Numbered from the stretch's first letter, positions 17,911 through 26,568 are shown. The stretch is DNA of 64,000 nucleotides from Clavibacter nebraskensis NCPPB 2581 (GCF_000355695.1 NC_020891.1:558001-622000); one strand, 5' to 3'. Made by a program: numbers and translations. The notes: generated by a model from the sequence alone, not told the origin.

Positions 17911-18282
17911 ATGTCCGAGCTCGAGCTGATCACGATGTGGTCGCGCGCCCGCAAGCAGATGATCACGAGCCAGCTGGGCCCGATCTTCCTGCTCACCTCC
18001 ACGGTGGTCCTGCTCCGCACGGGTCTCGCCGACGCCGACCTCGGCACGCGCCTCGCGGCGGCGCTCATCCTGCTCGCGACGGGCGTGCTCGGATCCGCCG
18101 TGCAGTTTTCCATCAACTCGCAGGCCATCGCCATCGCCCGCGACCTCCGCGACGCGGGCGCGACCTCGCACGCGGGCCGCGCGGTCATCGCCTCCGAGGG
18201 CCTCACGAACCTCATCCGCTACGTGATCCCCGCGCTCTTCGTCGTCATCTACGTCGTGATCCTGGTGGCGCTCTTCTCCTAG
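17911..18282 (+). CDS. Small membrane protein of unknown function
   Basis: I do not recognise this 123-residue protein. It has three hydrophobic segments: about residues 23-37, 47-66 and 99-122 (IRYVIPALFVVIYVVILVAL). The soluble loop between them is rich in Ala and Arg. A clear ribosome site (GGGAGGATCC) precedes the ATG at 17911. It stands alone, divergent from the GntR gene and convergent with the Lrp gene. Confidence 0.65.
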   Translation: MSELELITMWSRARKQMITSQLGPIFLLTSTVVLLRTGLADADLGTRLAAALILLATGVLGSAVQFSINSQAIAIARDLRDAGATSHAGRAVIASEGLTNLIRYVIPALFVVIYVVILVALFS

Positions 18283-18290
18283 CGCGAGCG

Positions 18291-18728
18291 CTACTCCAGC
18301 GTCCGGTTCACCAGCCGCGACAGCACGATCGCGCTGCGCGTGTGGTCGACGTTCGGGGCGAGGCGCACCTTCTCGAGGGCGTCCTCGAGGCTCGGGATGT
18401 CGCGGGAGCGGATCCGGACGATGGCGTCCGCGTCGCCCGTGACGGTGCCCGCGTCGACGACCTCGGGCACGCCCTGGAGGATCCGGCGGAGCTCGTCGGG
18501 CGCGACCGTCCCGCGGCAGAACAGCTCGACGTAGGCCTCGGTGCTGAGGCCGTCGACCGCGGGGTCGACCTGGATCGTGAAGCCGCGGATCACGCCGTCG
18601 GCCACCAGTCGGTCGACCCGCCGCTTCACCGCGCTGGCCGAGAGGCCCACCGTCCCCCCGATGTCGCCGTAGCCCGCGCGGCCGTTCTGGCGGAGGAGGT
18701 CGATGATCCGGTGGTCCAGGTTGTCCAT
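18291..18728 (-). CDS. Lrp/AsnC-family transcriptional regulator
   Basis: The 145-residue protein has the AsnC-type HTH (residues 4-50, with GYGDIGGTVGLSASAVKRRVDRL) and the C-terminal ligand-binding domain that forms the Lrp dimer and octamer (about 60-140). It is divergent from the dimethylargininase and ornithine aminotransferase genes and most likely controls them in response to arginine or a related amino acid, although this is inferred from position. The ATG follows TAGGCT (18735-18740, minus strand) by 6 nt, a leaderless arrangement. Confidence 0.9.
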   Translation of the reverse strand: MDNLDHRIIDLLRQNGRAGYGDIGGTVGLSASAVKRRVDRLVADGVIRGFTIQVDPAVDGLSTEAYVELFCRGTVAPDELRRILQGVPEVVDAGTVTGDADAIVRIRSRDIPSLEDALEKVRLAPNVDHTRSAIVLSRLVNRTLE

Positions 18729-18911
18729 GCTCCGAGCCTATGGCGGGATCGTGCGTGCGAAGGGTCTCTCACGCGCGGGATCCGCGTCGCACCCCCTCGA
18801 ACGGGCGCGATCCGCATGCCAGGCTGGCGGCAAGGCGTCCCCTCGGGGCTCTGGGACATCGTCCGCCTCCACGACCGCGCCGCGAGGCGCGCCGCACGAA
18901 GCAGGAGCACC

Positions 18912-19754
18912 ATGCCCTCCACCCTTCCCCTGCCCACCGAGACCGCAGCCGGCCGCACGCCCGTCGCGAAGCGCGTGCTCATGTGCCGGCCCGACCACTT
19001 CGACGTGGTCTACAAGATCAACCCCTGGATGGATCCCGCCGTCCCGACCGACACGTCGCTCGCGGTCCGCCAGTGGCAGACCCTCTACGACACGTACGTG
19101 GGCCTCGGCTTCCAGGTCGACCTCATCGACGGGATCGCCGGGCTGCCGGACATGGTCTACGCGGCCAACGGCGGGTTCACGCTCGACGGCATCGCGTACG
19201 GCGCCGCGTTCCAGCACGCGGAGCGCCAGCCCGAGGGCCCCGCGTACATGGACTGGTTCCGCGAGGCGGGCTTCGACGTCCGCGTGCCCGAGCAGATCAA
19301 CGAGGGCGAGGGCGACATCCTCCTCGTCGGCGACACGATCCTCGCCGGCACCGGCTTCCGCAGCGACAGCACCAGCCACGCCGAGGTCGCCCGGATCTTC
19401 GACCGCGAGGTCGTGACGCTGCGCCTCGTGAACCCGTCGTTCTACCACCTGGACACCGCGATCGCGGTGCTCGACGACACCAACATCGCCTACCTCCCGA
19501 GCGCCTTCGACGCCGCGAGCCTCGACGAGATCGAGCGCCGCTACCCCGACGCGGTCGAGGTGAGCGAGCAGGACGCGTCGATCCTCGGCCTGAACTCGTA
19601 CAGCGACGGGTACAACGTCGTCATCGCCGAGAGGGCGGTCGGCTTCGAGGCGTCGCTGCGCGAGCGCGGGTACGAGCCGATCGGCGTCGATCTGTCCGAG
19701 CTGCTGCTCGGCGGCGGCGGCGTGAAGTGCTGCACGCTCGAGCTGCGGAAGTAG
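18912..19754 (+). CDS. ddaH: Dimethylargininase (DDAH)-type guanidine-modifying enzyme
   Basis: The 280-residue enzyme belongs to the amidinotransferase superfamily and should hydrolyse N-omega-methylated arginine, or a similar guanidine compound, to citrulline and an amine. It shows MCRPDHFDV near the start, YAANGGFTLDG (83-93) for substrate binding, GEGD (132-135), the catalytic His in FYHLDT (His179), and the nucleophile Cys273 in GGGVKCCTLE at the C-terminus. The start has an AGGAG ribosome site 4 nt upstream. Just 11 bp separate it from the ornithine aminotransferase gene, so the pair is an operon divergent from an Lrp regulator. Bacterial DDAH genes with RocD neighbours are typical of arginine or ornithine catabolism. 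Confidence 0.88.
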   Translation: MPSTLPLPTETAAGRTPVAKRVLMCRPDHFDVVYKINPWMDPAVPTDTSLAVRQWQTLYDTYVGLGFQVDLIDGIAGLPDMVYAANGGFTLDGIAYGAAFQHAERQPEGPAYMDWFREAGFDVRVPEQINEGEGDILLVGDTILAGTGFRSDSTSHAEVARIFDREVVTLRLVNPSFYHLDTAIAVLDDTNIAYLPSAFDAASLDEIERRYPDAVEVSEQDASILGLNSYSDGYNVVIAERAVGFEASLRERGYEPIGVDLSELLLGGGGVKCCTLELRK

Positions 19755-19765
19755 GGGGCGGCGAG

Positions 19766-21010
19766 ATGACCGACACCATCGACCGCCCCGCCGCGTCCGG
19801 CGCCGGCGCCCTGGCCATCCACGCCGAGGAGGCGCACGCCGCGCACAACTACCACCCGCTGCCCGTCGTGGTCGCGTCCGGCCAGGGCGCCTGGGTCACC
19901 GACCTCGACGGCCGACGCCTGCTCGACTGCCTCGCCGCCTACTCGGCCGTGAACTTCGGGCACTCGCACCCGGACCTCGTGCGGGCCGCGACCGAGCAGC
20001 TCGGGCGGATCACGCTCACGAGCCGCGCCTTCCACAACGACAAGCTGGGGCCGTTCGTGACGGCGCTCGCCGAGCTCGCCGGCAAGGACATGGTCCTGCC
20101 GATGAACACGGGCGCGGAGGCCGTGGAGTCCGGGATCAAGGTCGCGCGCGCCTGGGGCTACCGCGTGAAGGGCGTGGCCGCGGGCCGCGCGAAGATCATC
20201 GTCATGGCCGGGAACTTCCACGGCCGCACCACCACCATCGTGAGCTTCAGCGACGACGAGGAGGCGCGTGCCGACTTCGGGCCGTTCACGCCCGGGTTCG
20301 TCACGGTGCCGTACGGCGACGCCGCGGCGCTCGAGGCCGCGATCGACGAGGACACGGTCGCGGTGCTCGTGGAGCCGATCCAGGGCGAGGCCGGCATCGT
20401 CGTGCCGCCCGCGGGGTACCTCGCCGACGTGCGGCGGATCTGCACGCGCGAGCAGGTGCTGATGATCGCCGACGAGATCCAGTCGGGCCTCGGCCGCACG
20501 GGCGCGACCTTCGAGTGCGACAACTCCGACGTCGTGCCCGACCTGTACCTCCTCGGCAAGGCGCTCGGCGGCGGCATCGTGCCCGTCTCCGCGGTCGTCG
20601 GCGACGCGGACGTGCTCGGCGTCATCCAGCCGGGGCAGCACGGATCCACGTTCGGCGGCAACCCGCTCGCCGCGGCCGTGGGCCACGCGGTGGTCGAGAT
20701 GCTCGCGTCGGGCGAGCCGCAGGAGCGCGCGCGTCGCCTCGGCGCCGTGCTGCACGCGCGGCTCGCGGATCTCGTGGACCACGGCGTGCTCGAGGTGCGC
20801 GGCCGCGGCCTGTGGGCGGGCATCGACATCGACCCGGCGCTCGCCACGGGCCGCGCGGTGTGCGAGCGGCTCGCCCAGCGCGGCGTGCTCGCGAAGGACA
20901 CGCACGGTTCGACGATCCGGCTCGCGCCGCCCATCGTGGTGGAGGAGGAGGACCTCGTCTGGGCCGTCGGCCAGCTCGCCGAGGTGCTCGCGGAGCTCGG
21001 GGCGCGCTGA
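19766..21010 (+). CDS. rocD: Ornithine--oxo-acid aminotransferase
   Basis: This 414-residue class III PLP aminotransferase converts ornithine and 2-oxoglutarate into glutamate semialdehyde and glutamate. Diagnostic stretches are NTGAEAVESGIKVARAWGY (114-132), the cofactor-binding MIADEIQSGLGRTG with Asp236, and LLGKALGGG with the Schiff-base Lys265. The length is normal for RocD. GGCGAG precedes the ATG. Its product, glutamate semialdehyde/P5C, is the same intermediate that PutA in this window oxidises to glutamate, so the two loci feed a common route. Confidence 0.93.
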   Translation: MTDTIDRPAASGAGALAIHAEEAHAAHNYHPLPVVVASGQGAWVTDLDGRRLLDCLAAYSAVNFGHSHPDLVRAATEQLGRITLTSRAFHNDKLGPFVTALAELAGKDMVLPMNTGAEAVESGIKVARAWGYRVKGVAAGRAKIIVMAGNFHGRTTTIVSFSDDEEARADFGPFTPGFVTVPYGDAAALEAAIDEDTVAVLVEPIQGEAGIVVPPAGYLADVRRICTREQVLMIADEIQSGLGRTGATFECDNSDVVPDLYLLGKALGGGIVPVSAVVGDADVLGVIQPGQHGSTFGGNPLAAAVGHAVVEMLASGEPQERARRLGAVLHARLADLVDHGVLEVRGRGLWAGIDIDPALATGRAVCERLAQRGVLAKDTHGSTIRLAPPIVVEEEDLVWAVGQLAEVLAELGAR

Positions 21011-21041
21011 CCCGCGTCCGATCGATCCGCGCCCGGCCGCC

Positions 21042-22034
21042 CTACGACGCGGCCGGGCGCGATCGTGTCCGGGGCTGGGCGTCGGCGGGCGCCCGCGTCG
21101 CGATGGCCACGCCCGCGGCGACGCACACCACGACGATCGCGCCGAGCTGCATGGGTGACAGCGTCTCGCGCAGCACGATCACGCCGAGGACCGCCGCCAC
21201 CACCGGGCTGAGGCTCGTGAGCACGGCGAACAGCCGCGGGGTGATGCGGCGGAGGATCACGGTGTCGAGCGAGTAGGGCACGGCGGACGACAGCAGGCCG
21301 ATCGCCACGAGCAGGCCGAGGATCCGCCCGTCGAGCGCCGCGACGTCGAGCGTGAGGAGCGCCCACGGCACCAGCACGACCAGGCTCACGATGCTCGCGA
21401 CTGCGATCCCCTGGAAGCCCGGCAGCCGCTCCGCCACCCGGCGCGTGAACACGATGTAGCCGGCCCAGGTGACGGCCGCGGTCGCGCCGCAGACGAGGCC
21501 GAACGCGTCGATCCGGCCCTCGAGCCCGGTGAGCACGACGACGCCCGCGGCCGCCACGAGCGCGCACGCGGCGTCGAGCAGGCGGCGCGAGGCGAGCAGC
21601 GCGATCGACAGCGGGCCGAGGAACTCGATGGTCGCGGCGATGCCGAGGCCGAGCCGGTCGACGGCGGCGTAGTAGGACAGGTTCATCAGCGAGAGCGCGA
21701 GGCCGAGCATCACGGCGGGAACGAGCTGCGCGCGCGTCATCCGGTGGATCCGGGGCCGCGCCACGGGCAGCACGAGCGCCGCCATCATCACCTGACGCGC
21801 GGCGACGACCAGCACGGGGCCGACCGCGGGGATCACGAGCCCGGCGAGCGACGACCCGTAGCTGACGCTGACGATGGTGCCGACCTGCAGCGCGGCGCCC
21901 GCGGCGGTGGTGCGGGCGCCGGGGTCGGCCGCCGCCGATGGCTCACCCGGAGCCCCGGCGATGGCGCCCTCCAGCGCGGCGGGCGTGGATCCCGACCGGG
22001 GAGCGGGCCCGCGGTCGGATCCGGCCGTGCTCAT
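21042..22034 (-). CDS. EamA-family (RhtA-like) transporter
   Basis: The 330-residue protein has about ten hydrophobic helices starting near residue 55 in two repeated halves, as in EamA/DMT exporters, with the characteristic AATIEFLGPLSIALL stretch and a second-half repeat ending in SPVVAAVLGVIVLRE. It resembles RhtA-type exporters of amino acids such as threonine and homoserine. A 45-residue Ala/Gly/Pro-rich cytoplasmic leader precedes the first helix. Its ATG overlaps the TGA of the epimerase gene (ATGA, 22031-22034), making it the last gene of a three-gene operon. Confidence 0.88.
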   Translation of the reverse strand: MSTAGSDRGPAPRSGSTPAALEGAIAGAPGEPSAAADPGARTTAAGAALQVGTIVSVSYGSSLAGLVIPAVGPVLVVAARQVMMAALVLPVARPRIHRMTRAQLVPAVMLGLALSLMNLSYYAAVDRLGLGIAATIEFLGPLSIALLASRRLLDAACALVAAAGVVVLTGLEGRIDAFGLVCGATAAVTWAGYIVFTRRVAERLPGFQGIAVASIVSLVVLVPWALLTLDVAALDGRILGLLVAIGLLSSAVPYSLDTVILRRITPRLFAVLTSLSPVVAAVLGVIVLRETLSPMQLGAIVVVCVAAGVAIATRAPADAQPRTRSRPAAS

Positions 22035-22915
22035 CGCGGCAGCGCGTTCCCGTCGGCGTCGAGGTGGTCGCGCCAGCTGCGCGTGGGCTCCCAGCCGAGG
22101 AGGCGGCGGGCCTTCGCGGTCGAGATCCCCGACGAGTCCACCCGCTCGATCGCCCGCAGCTCGATGGCGTCGCCGTAGTACCGGCGCAGCTCGGTGGCGA
22201 AGTCGTGGCCGCCCGCGTTGTCGGCGGCCGCGATGTAGAAGACCTCGTGGCCGGGCAGGTCGGAGGCGACCGACAGCACGATCGCGTCGGCCAGGTCGTC
22301 CGCGTCGATGTAGCTCCAGAGGTTCGCGGTGAGGACGGACGCGTCGCGCACCTGCTTGCCGAGGTTCGACGCGTAGTTGTCGCCGTTGTGCACGGTGCTC
22401 GGCCGCAGCGAGATGATACGGATGTCGGAGCGGCGCACGGCTGCGTCCATCAGCTGCTCGCCGAAGGCCTTGGAGAGCGCGTACGGATCCTGCGGGCGGA
22501 GCGGGTGCTCCTCGTCGACGGGTGCGTAGTCGGGCAGGAACGGCCGCTCGGGGAAGAAGTTGCCGACGATGCTCTCGCTGGAGATGTTGACGAAGCGCGG
22601 GACGCCGAAGCGCACGGCGGCCTCGATCATGTTGAACGTCGACATCAGGTTCGTCTGCAGCACGACGTGCGCGGGGTTGCCGGTGGGCTGCGGGATCGCG
22701 GCGACGTGGACGACGGCGTCCATGCCGGCGACGACCGCGAACGCGGATCCGGCGTCGGTGAGGTCGGCCATCACGTAGCGGCCCGGCACCACGACGCCGG
22801 CGTCGAAGACGGGGCGCACGAGGTCGACGCCCGTGACGTCGTGGCCCGCGGCGACGAGCGCCTCGACGGCGGCGCGGCCGACCTTGCCGCGGGATCCGGT
22901 GACGAGGACCTTCAC
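22031..22915 (-). CDS. NAD-dependent epimerase/dehydratase family protein
   Basis: This 294-residue extended SDR enzyme begins with the cofactor motif VTGSRGKVG and continues with DLVRP, HVAAIPQPTGNP, NISSESIVG and the active-site DPYALSKAFGE (Tyr and Lys). The GTG start at 22915 overlaps the TGA of the upstream gene (GTGA), and its own stop overlaps the EamA start, so all three genes are translationally coupled. The substrate is unknown. Related proteins act on nucleotide sugars or uronic acids. Confidence 0.87.
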   Translation of the reverse strand: MKVLVTGSRGKVGRAAVEALVAAGHDVTGVDLVRPVFDAGVVVPGRYVMADLTDAGSAFAVVAGMDAVVHVAAIPQPTGNPAHVVLQTNLMSTFNMIEAAVRFGVPRFVNISSESIVGNFFPERPFLPDYAPVDEEHPLRPQDPYALSKAFGEQLMDAAVRRSDIRIISLRPSTVHNGDNYASNLGKQVRDASVLTANLWSYIDADDLADAIVLSVASDLPGHEVFYIAAADNAGGHDFATELRRYYGDAIELRAIERVDSSGISTAKARRLLGWEPTRSWRDHLDADGNALPR

Positions 22916-23328
22916 GACGCGGCCCCGTCCTGGGCGACGTCGGCGGGCGCCTTCATCACGACGGGCACGAAGGGGTCGTCGTCGAGCCGCTCGGCGAACC
23001 ACGCCTCGTCGACGTAGCCCTCCGACCACAGCTTCAGCGGCGTCGCGACCGTGGGCGTGAACAGCTCCCACCGGGTCCAGAGGCGCGCCTCCTCGGTCAT
23101 CATGCGGCCGACCTCGCGGGTCCAGCGGACGACGACGTGGTCGGCGGGCAGCAGGCGCTCGAACGCGGCCTGCGCCTCGGCGAGGCGGGCGGACCTCGTG
23201 CCGTCGCCCGACACCTGCTCGGCGCTCAGGGCGAGCACCAGCGTCCAGGTCGTGCTCTGCAGCTCGGGGTCGCGGGGCGCGACGGCGGCGTCGGCTCCCG
23301 TCGTGACGGGGGTGGTGTCGTGGCTCAT
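22912..23328 (-). CDS. Uncharacterised 138-residue protein, first gene of epimerase/EamA operon
   Basis: I do not recognise this protein. It is soluble, has no signal peptide, and carries a central conserved-looking region WTREVGRMMTEEARLWTRWE followed by an aromatic-rich C-terminus. The first 25 residues look disordered. Its stop overlaps the GTG start of the epimerase gene, so it is co-translated with it. A role in the same metabolic step is possible but not supported by any motif I can see. Confidence 0.65.
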   Translation of the reverse strand: MSHDTTPVTTGADAAVAPRDPELQSTTWTLVLALSAEQVSGDGTRSARLAEAQAAFERLLPADHVVVRWTREVGRMMTEEARLWTRWELFTPTVATPLKLWSEGYVDEAWFAERLDDDPFVPVVMKAPADVAQDGAAS

Positions 23329-23484
23329 GCGGCGTCGCGCTCCTCGTGTCGATCGAGTCTGTCACGCGGTGTGGCGCGCGTCCGGGGCGCGGAGGTGCGC
23401 CGGGACGCTCGATCCGCCGTCGCCCCGCGGATTTCCTCAGGCACGGAAACGAAAGTGGATGGTGTTGTCCGCCCATATTTCGGT

Positions 23485-23523
23485 TACCGTCGAAAGGTCC
23501 GCGCTCCACCGACCTCGACGAGG
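23485..23523 (+). promoter_or_regulatory. Probable -10 box and ribosome site of the M23 peptidase gene
   Basis: A TACCGT -10-like box lies at 23485-23490 and a GAGG ribosome site at 23520-23523, placed 6 nt before an in-frame ATC codon (23530). If this promoter is used, the upstream in-frame GTG at 23455 would not be on the transcript. Confidence 0.4.
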
Positions 23524-23529
23524 CCCGCC

Positions 23530-24870
23530 ATCTCCCGCACCGCACGCACCTCCCGCCCCGCCGTCCGGCGCCCGCGGAACGCGACCGCGCCGCGCGTCCG
23601 ACTGGCCGCCGTGCTCGCCGCGTCCGGTCTCCTGCTCGGCCTCGGCGTGCCGTCCGCCCAGGCCGCGGAGGAGTACCCCACCTGGTCCGAGGTGCAGGCC
23701 GCGCGCTCGAGCGAGCAGGCCACCGCCGACCAGGTCACGCGCATCACCTCCCTCATCTCCGGCCTCTCCGCCGAGGTCGAGGCCGCAACGGCCCTCGCGC
23801 TCCAGCGCGCCGACGAGCACGCCGCCGCGGTGGACGCGCTCGACGAGGCGACCGGCGAGCTCGAGGCCCTCGAGTCCAAGGCCGCCCGGGCCCAGGCCGA
23901 CGCCGACGAGGCGAAGCGCCAGGTCGGCCAGCTCGTCGCCCAGCTCGCCCGCAGCGGCGGGGGCGGCGACGTCGCGCTCCGCCTCTTCACGAGCGGCGGC
24001 GAGGACGCCGACGCCCTCCTCGCCCGCATGGGCACCGCGACCAAGCTCGCCGACCGCCAGGACACCGCGTTCACCGCCGCCGTCACCTCGGCCCGCACGG
24101 CCGCGTCGCTCGGCAAGCAGGCCTCCGTCGCGAAGGAGGCGCTCGCCGCGCTGGCCGCCGACGCCGAGGCCAAGCTGCAGGAGGCGTCCGCGGCGCAGGC
24201 CCGCGCCGATCAGGCGCTCGCCGAGCAGGAGGCCCGCAGCTCCGAGCTGCAGGCGCAGCTCACCACGCTCCGCGACTCCCGCATCTCCGTCGAGGAGGGC
24301 TATGCGATCGGCGAGCGGAAGCGCCAGGAGGAGGCGGCCGCCGAGGCCCGTCGCCAGGCCGACGCCCGAGCGGCGGCCGCGGCCGCGGCCGCCGCCGCGA
24401 ACGCCGCGGCGCGCCCGCCGGCCAACGCCCCGCGCCCGCCGTCGTCGGGCGGCCAGCCCTCCGCGTCCGGCTGGACCATGCCCATCCGCAGCTACGGCTC
24501 GTACCAGTCCTACGGCATGCGCCTCCACCCGATCCTCGGCTACTGGCGCCTGCACGCCGGCGACGACTTCGGCGCCGGCTGCGGCACGCCCATCTACGCG
24601 ACGGCGGCCGGCACGGTGCAGTTCGCGGGCGGATCCAGCGGCTTCGGCAACGCGATCACGCTCAACCACGGCGGTGGCGTCACGAGCGTGTACGGCCACA
24701 TGTACTCGTACGGCGTGATGGTGCGCACCGGCCAGACCGTGCAGGCGGGCCAGCAGATCGGCGCGGTCGGCAGCGCCGGCCTCAGCACCGGCTGCCACCT
24801 CCACTTCGAGATCCGGCAGGGCGGCGTCGCCACCTCGCCCATGCCCTTCCTCCGCAACCGCGGCGTCTGA
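23530..24870 (+). CDS. Secreted M23 peptidase with coiled-coil stalk (start uncertain, possibly ATC)
   Basis: The protein should cut peptidoglycan cross-links or act as an activator in the manner of EnvC or RipB partners. From the ATC at 23530 it reads as 446 residues: a basic N-region, a hydrophobic segment (25-39), AQA signal cleavage near 45, an Ala/Glu-rich coiled coil (about 50-290), a Pro/Ala linker and an M23 (LytM) domain (about 330-446). The zinc motifs are present: RLHPILGYWRLHAGDDFG (His, Asp) and HLHFEIR. The only in-frame ATG/GTG/TTG upstream near the gene is the GTG at 23455, which would add 25 residues to the basic leader. The frame stays open further upstream, so the start is undecided. 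Confidence 0.85.
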   Translation: MSRTARTSRPAVRRPRNATAPRVRLAAVLAASGLLLGLGVPSAQAAEEYPTWSEVQAARSSEQATADQVTRITSLISGLSAEVEAATALALQRADEHAAAVDALDEATGELEALESKAARAQADADEAKRQVGQLVAQLARSGGGGDVALRLFTSGGEDADALLARMGTATKLADRQDTAFTAAVTSARTAASLGKQASVAKEALAALAADAEAKLQEASAAQARADQALAEQEARSSELQAQLTTLRDSRISVEEGYAIGERKRQEEAAAEARRQADARAAAAAAAAAANAAARPPANAPRPPSSGGQPSASGWTMPIRSYGSYQSYGMRLHPILGYWRLHAGDDFGAGCGTPIYATAAGTVQFAGGSSGFGNAITLNHGGGVTSVYGHMYSYGVMVRTGQTVQAGQQIGAVGSAGLSTGCHLHFEIRQGGVATSPMPFLRNRGV

Positions 24871-24915
24871 CGCGCCGAGTACGTTGGGCGCGTCGATGAC
24901 CGGGGGGTGCGACGC

Positions 24916-25650
24916 GTGACGGGACGCATCAGGCGGTTCGCGCAGGCCGTGGCCCGGCCGGCGATCTTCGCGCAGTACGTGGCCCTGCGCACCGGCCTCC
25001 AGGGCACCGTCTTCCCGCGCGACGCGGCGTCCGGCGTCGTGCCGGGCGACTTCCCGCACCGCGTGCTCGTCATCGGGGAGGCGACGGCCGTCGGCATGGG
25101 GGTCCTCTCGCACGAGCTCGGCATGGCCGGGCACTTCTCCCGCCAGCTGTCCCGGCGCACGGGTCGCGGCGTGGAGTGGGCGACGCGCCCCTTCTCCGAC
25201 CTCACGATCCACACCGCCGCGGGCGCGGTCCGCGACCGGGCCCTCCTCGACGGCGTCGACGTGGTGCTCCTGATGGTGGGCGTGGGCGACAGCATCCGCC
25301 TCACGCCGCAGCGCGTGTGGCGCAGGCTGCTGTGCGGGGCCATCGAGGACCTGGCGCGGGGGCTGCCGGAGGGCGCGCGCGTGCTCATCCCCGAGGTCCC
25401 GCCGCTGAACGAGAGCGTGGGGATCCCCTCGCCCTGGCGCGCGGTCGCCGCCCGGCACGCGCGGCTGCTCAACCGGATCACGGCCGAGATCGTCGCGTCC
25501 CGCCCCGATGCGGACGCCGTCCCCTTCCCCGGCGAGAGCGTCATCGACCTGGGCGATCCGGACGCCGCGCAGGCCTCCCGCGTCTACGCCTCCTGGTCGC
25601 GCGCCTTCGTCCACCGGATGCTCGGCCCCTCCCACGCCGCCGACGCGTGA
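24916..25650 (+). CDS. SGNH-hydrolase-like protein, catalytic Ser apparently absent
   Basis: The 244-residue protein has the outline of an SGNH/GDSL hydrolase: VLVIGEATAVGMG in the position of the GDS block, VDVVLLMVGVGDSIRLTP in the position of the GxND block, and a C-terminal YASWSRAFVHRML with a possible block-V His. In the first block the usual Ser nucleophile is replaced (GEAT), so hydrolase activity is doubtful. Related actinobacterial proteins are annotated as SGNH hydrolases without known substrate. GTG at 24916 was chosen because a run of six G (24902-24907) sits 8 nt upstream. GTG at 24907 is the alternative. It follows the M23 gene closely and may share its transcript. Confidence 0.7.
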   Translation: MTGRIRRFAQAVARPAIFAQYVALRTGLQGTVFPRDAASGVVPGDFPHRVLVIGEATAVGMGVLSHELGMAGHFSRQLSRRTGRGVEWATRPFSDLTIHTAAGAVRDRALLDGVDVVLLMVGVGDSIRLTPQRVWRRLLCGAIEDLARGLPEGARVLIPEVPPLNESVGIPSPWRAVAARHARLLNRITAEIVASRPDADAVPFPGESVIDLGDPDAAQASRVYASWSRAFVHRMLGPSHAADA

Positions 25651-25813
25651 TGCGAGGTTGACCGTTCCCTGTGCATTCCTCGGGTGCCGGATACCCGGCG
25701 GGGCCCGGGCGTAGCGTCGAAGACGTGCCCGCGCCGGTGTCCACATCGGCGCCCGGGCTCTCGGATCGCCCGACGATCCGACCCCACGCACCGAATCCGA
25801 ACGAGGAGAAGCC

Positions 25814-26269
25814 ATGCCCCGAGTTATCGAGACCGTCGACGTCAACGTCCCCGTCAGCACCGCCTACAACCAGTGGACCCAGTTCGAGTCGTTCCCGAAC
25901 TTCCTCAGCTACGTGGAGTCGATCACGCAGGTCACCGACACGCTCACCGAGTGGAAGGTGAAGATCGGCGGCGTCGAGCGCACCTTCGAGGCCAACATCA
26001 CCGAGCAGCACCCCGACGAGCGCGTCGCCTGGAACTCCACGGGCGGCGACGAGGACCACGCCGGCGTCGTCACGTTCCACAAGCTCAGCGACACCGAGAC
26101 CCGCGTCACCGTCCAGCTGGACTGGGAGGCGAAGGGCCTCGTCGAGAAGGTCGGCGCCGCGATCGGCGTCGACGACCACGTCATCAAGGCCGACCTCAAG
26201 AACTTCAAGGAGTTCATCGAGAAGCGCGGCTCCGAGGACGGCGCCTGGCGCGGGGACGTCCAGGCCTGA
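25814..26269 (+). CDS. SRPBCC/START-like (polyketide cyclase-type) protein
   Basis: This 151-residue protein has the helix-grip pattern of the SRPBCC superfamily: a first strand VIETVDVNVPVSTAYNQW, the EDHAGVVTFHKLSDTETRVTV strands, and a long C-terminal helix (ADLKNFKEFIE). Family members bind hydrophobic ligands. Those of this 'cyclase/dehydrase' type often accompany stress-related genes and have no known reaction. A good ribosome site (GAGGAG, 7 nt before ATG) supports the start. It is followed after 2 nt by a small gene on the same strand. Confidence 0.85.
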   Translation: MPRVIETVDVNVPVSTAYNQWTQFESFPNFLSYVESITQVTDTLTEWKVKIGGVERTFEANITEQHPDERVAWNSTGGDEDHAGVVTFHKLSDTETRVTVQLDWEAKGLVEKVGAAIGVDDHVIKADLKNFKEFIEKRGSEDGAWRGDVQA

Positions 26270-26271
26270 TC

Positions 26272-26508
26272 ATGGACGCATCCGAGATCGTCTGGAACCA
26301 GGAGGCGCGCGACAAGATCCTCACGGACAGCGACCGCGTGCTCCAGGAGGCCGTGCTCACCGTGGCGAAGGAGCTCGAGGGCCAGGACTGGGAGACCGTG
26401 TACCAGCGCCTGTTCGAGCAGCTGAAGGACCGGTTCATCGACTTCGAGCCGGGACCGGACCTCCGCAAGTACGCCGAGGCCGTCTCCCGCGGGGAGATCC
26501 GGGGCTGA
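26272..26508 (+). CDS. Small acidic helical protein, unknown function
   Basis: A 78-residue hydrophilic protein whose helices (LQEAVLTVAKELEGQDWETV, VYQRLFEQLKDRF) suggest a small soluble bundle. I do not recognise a family. The ATG at 26272 lies 2 nt after the SRPBCC stop, so the two are almost certainly one operon, ended by a hairpin 22 nt downstream. Confidence 0.65.
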   Translation: MDASEIVWNQEARDKILTDSDRVLQEAVLTVAKELEGQDWETVYQRLFEQLKDRFIDFEPGPDLRKYAEAVSRGEIRG

Positions 26509-26530
26509 GGCAAGCGTCACCAGCACGACC

Positions 26531-26568
26531 GGGAGGGCCCGGCATCCGGGAGGGTGCCGGGCCCTTCC
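26531..26568 (+). terminator. Hairpin terminator
   Basis: A 14-bp stem (26531-26544 with 26555-26568, one G-T pair) with a 10-nt loop ends the SRPBCC operon. Confidence 0.7.

Noticed and set aside
23137-23454. N-terminal extension of the M23 gene up to ATG 23137
   Set aside because: It overlaps the divergent operon start, is Gly/Arg-rich shadow sequence and would place a long tail before the signal peptide.
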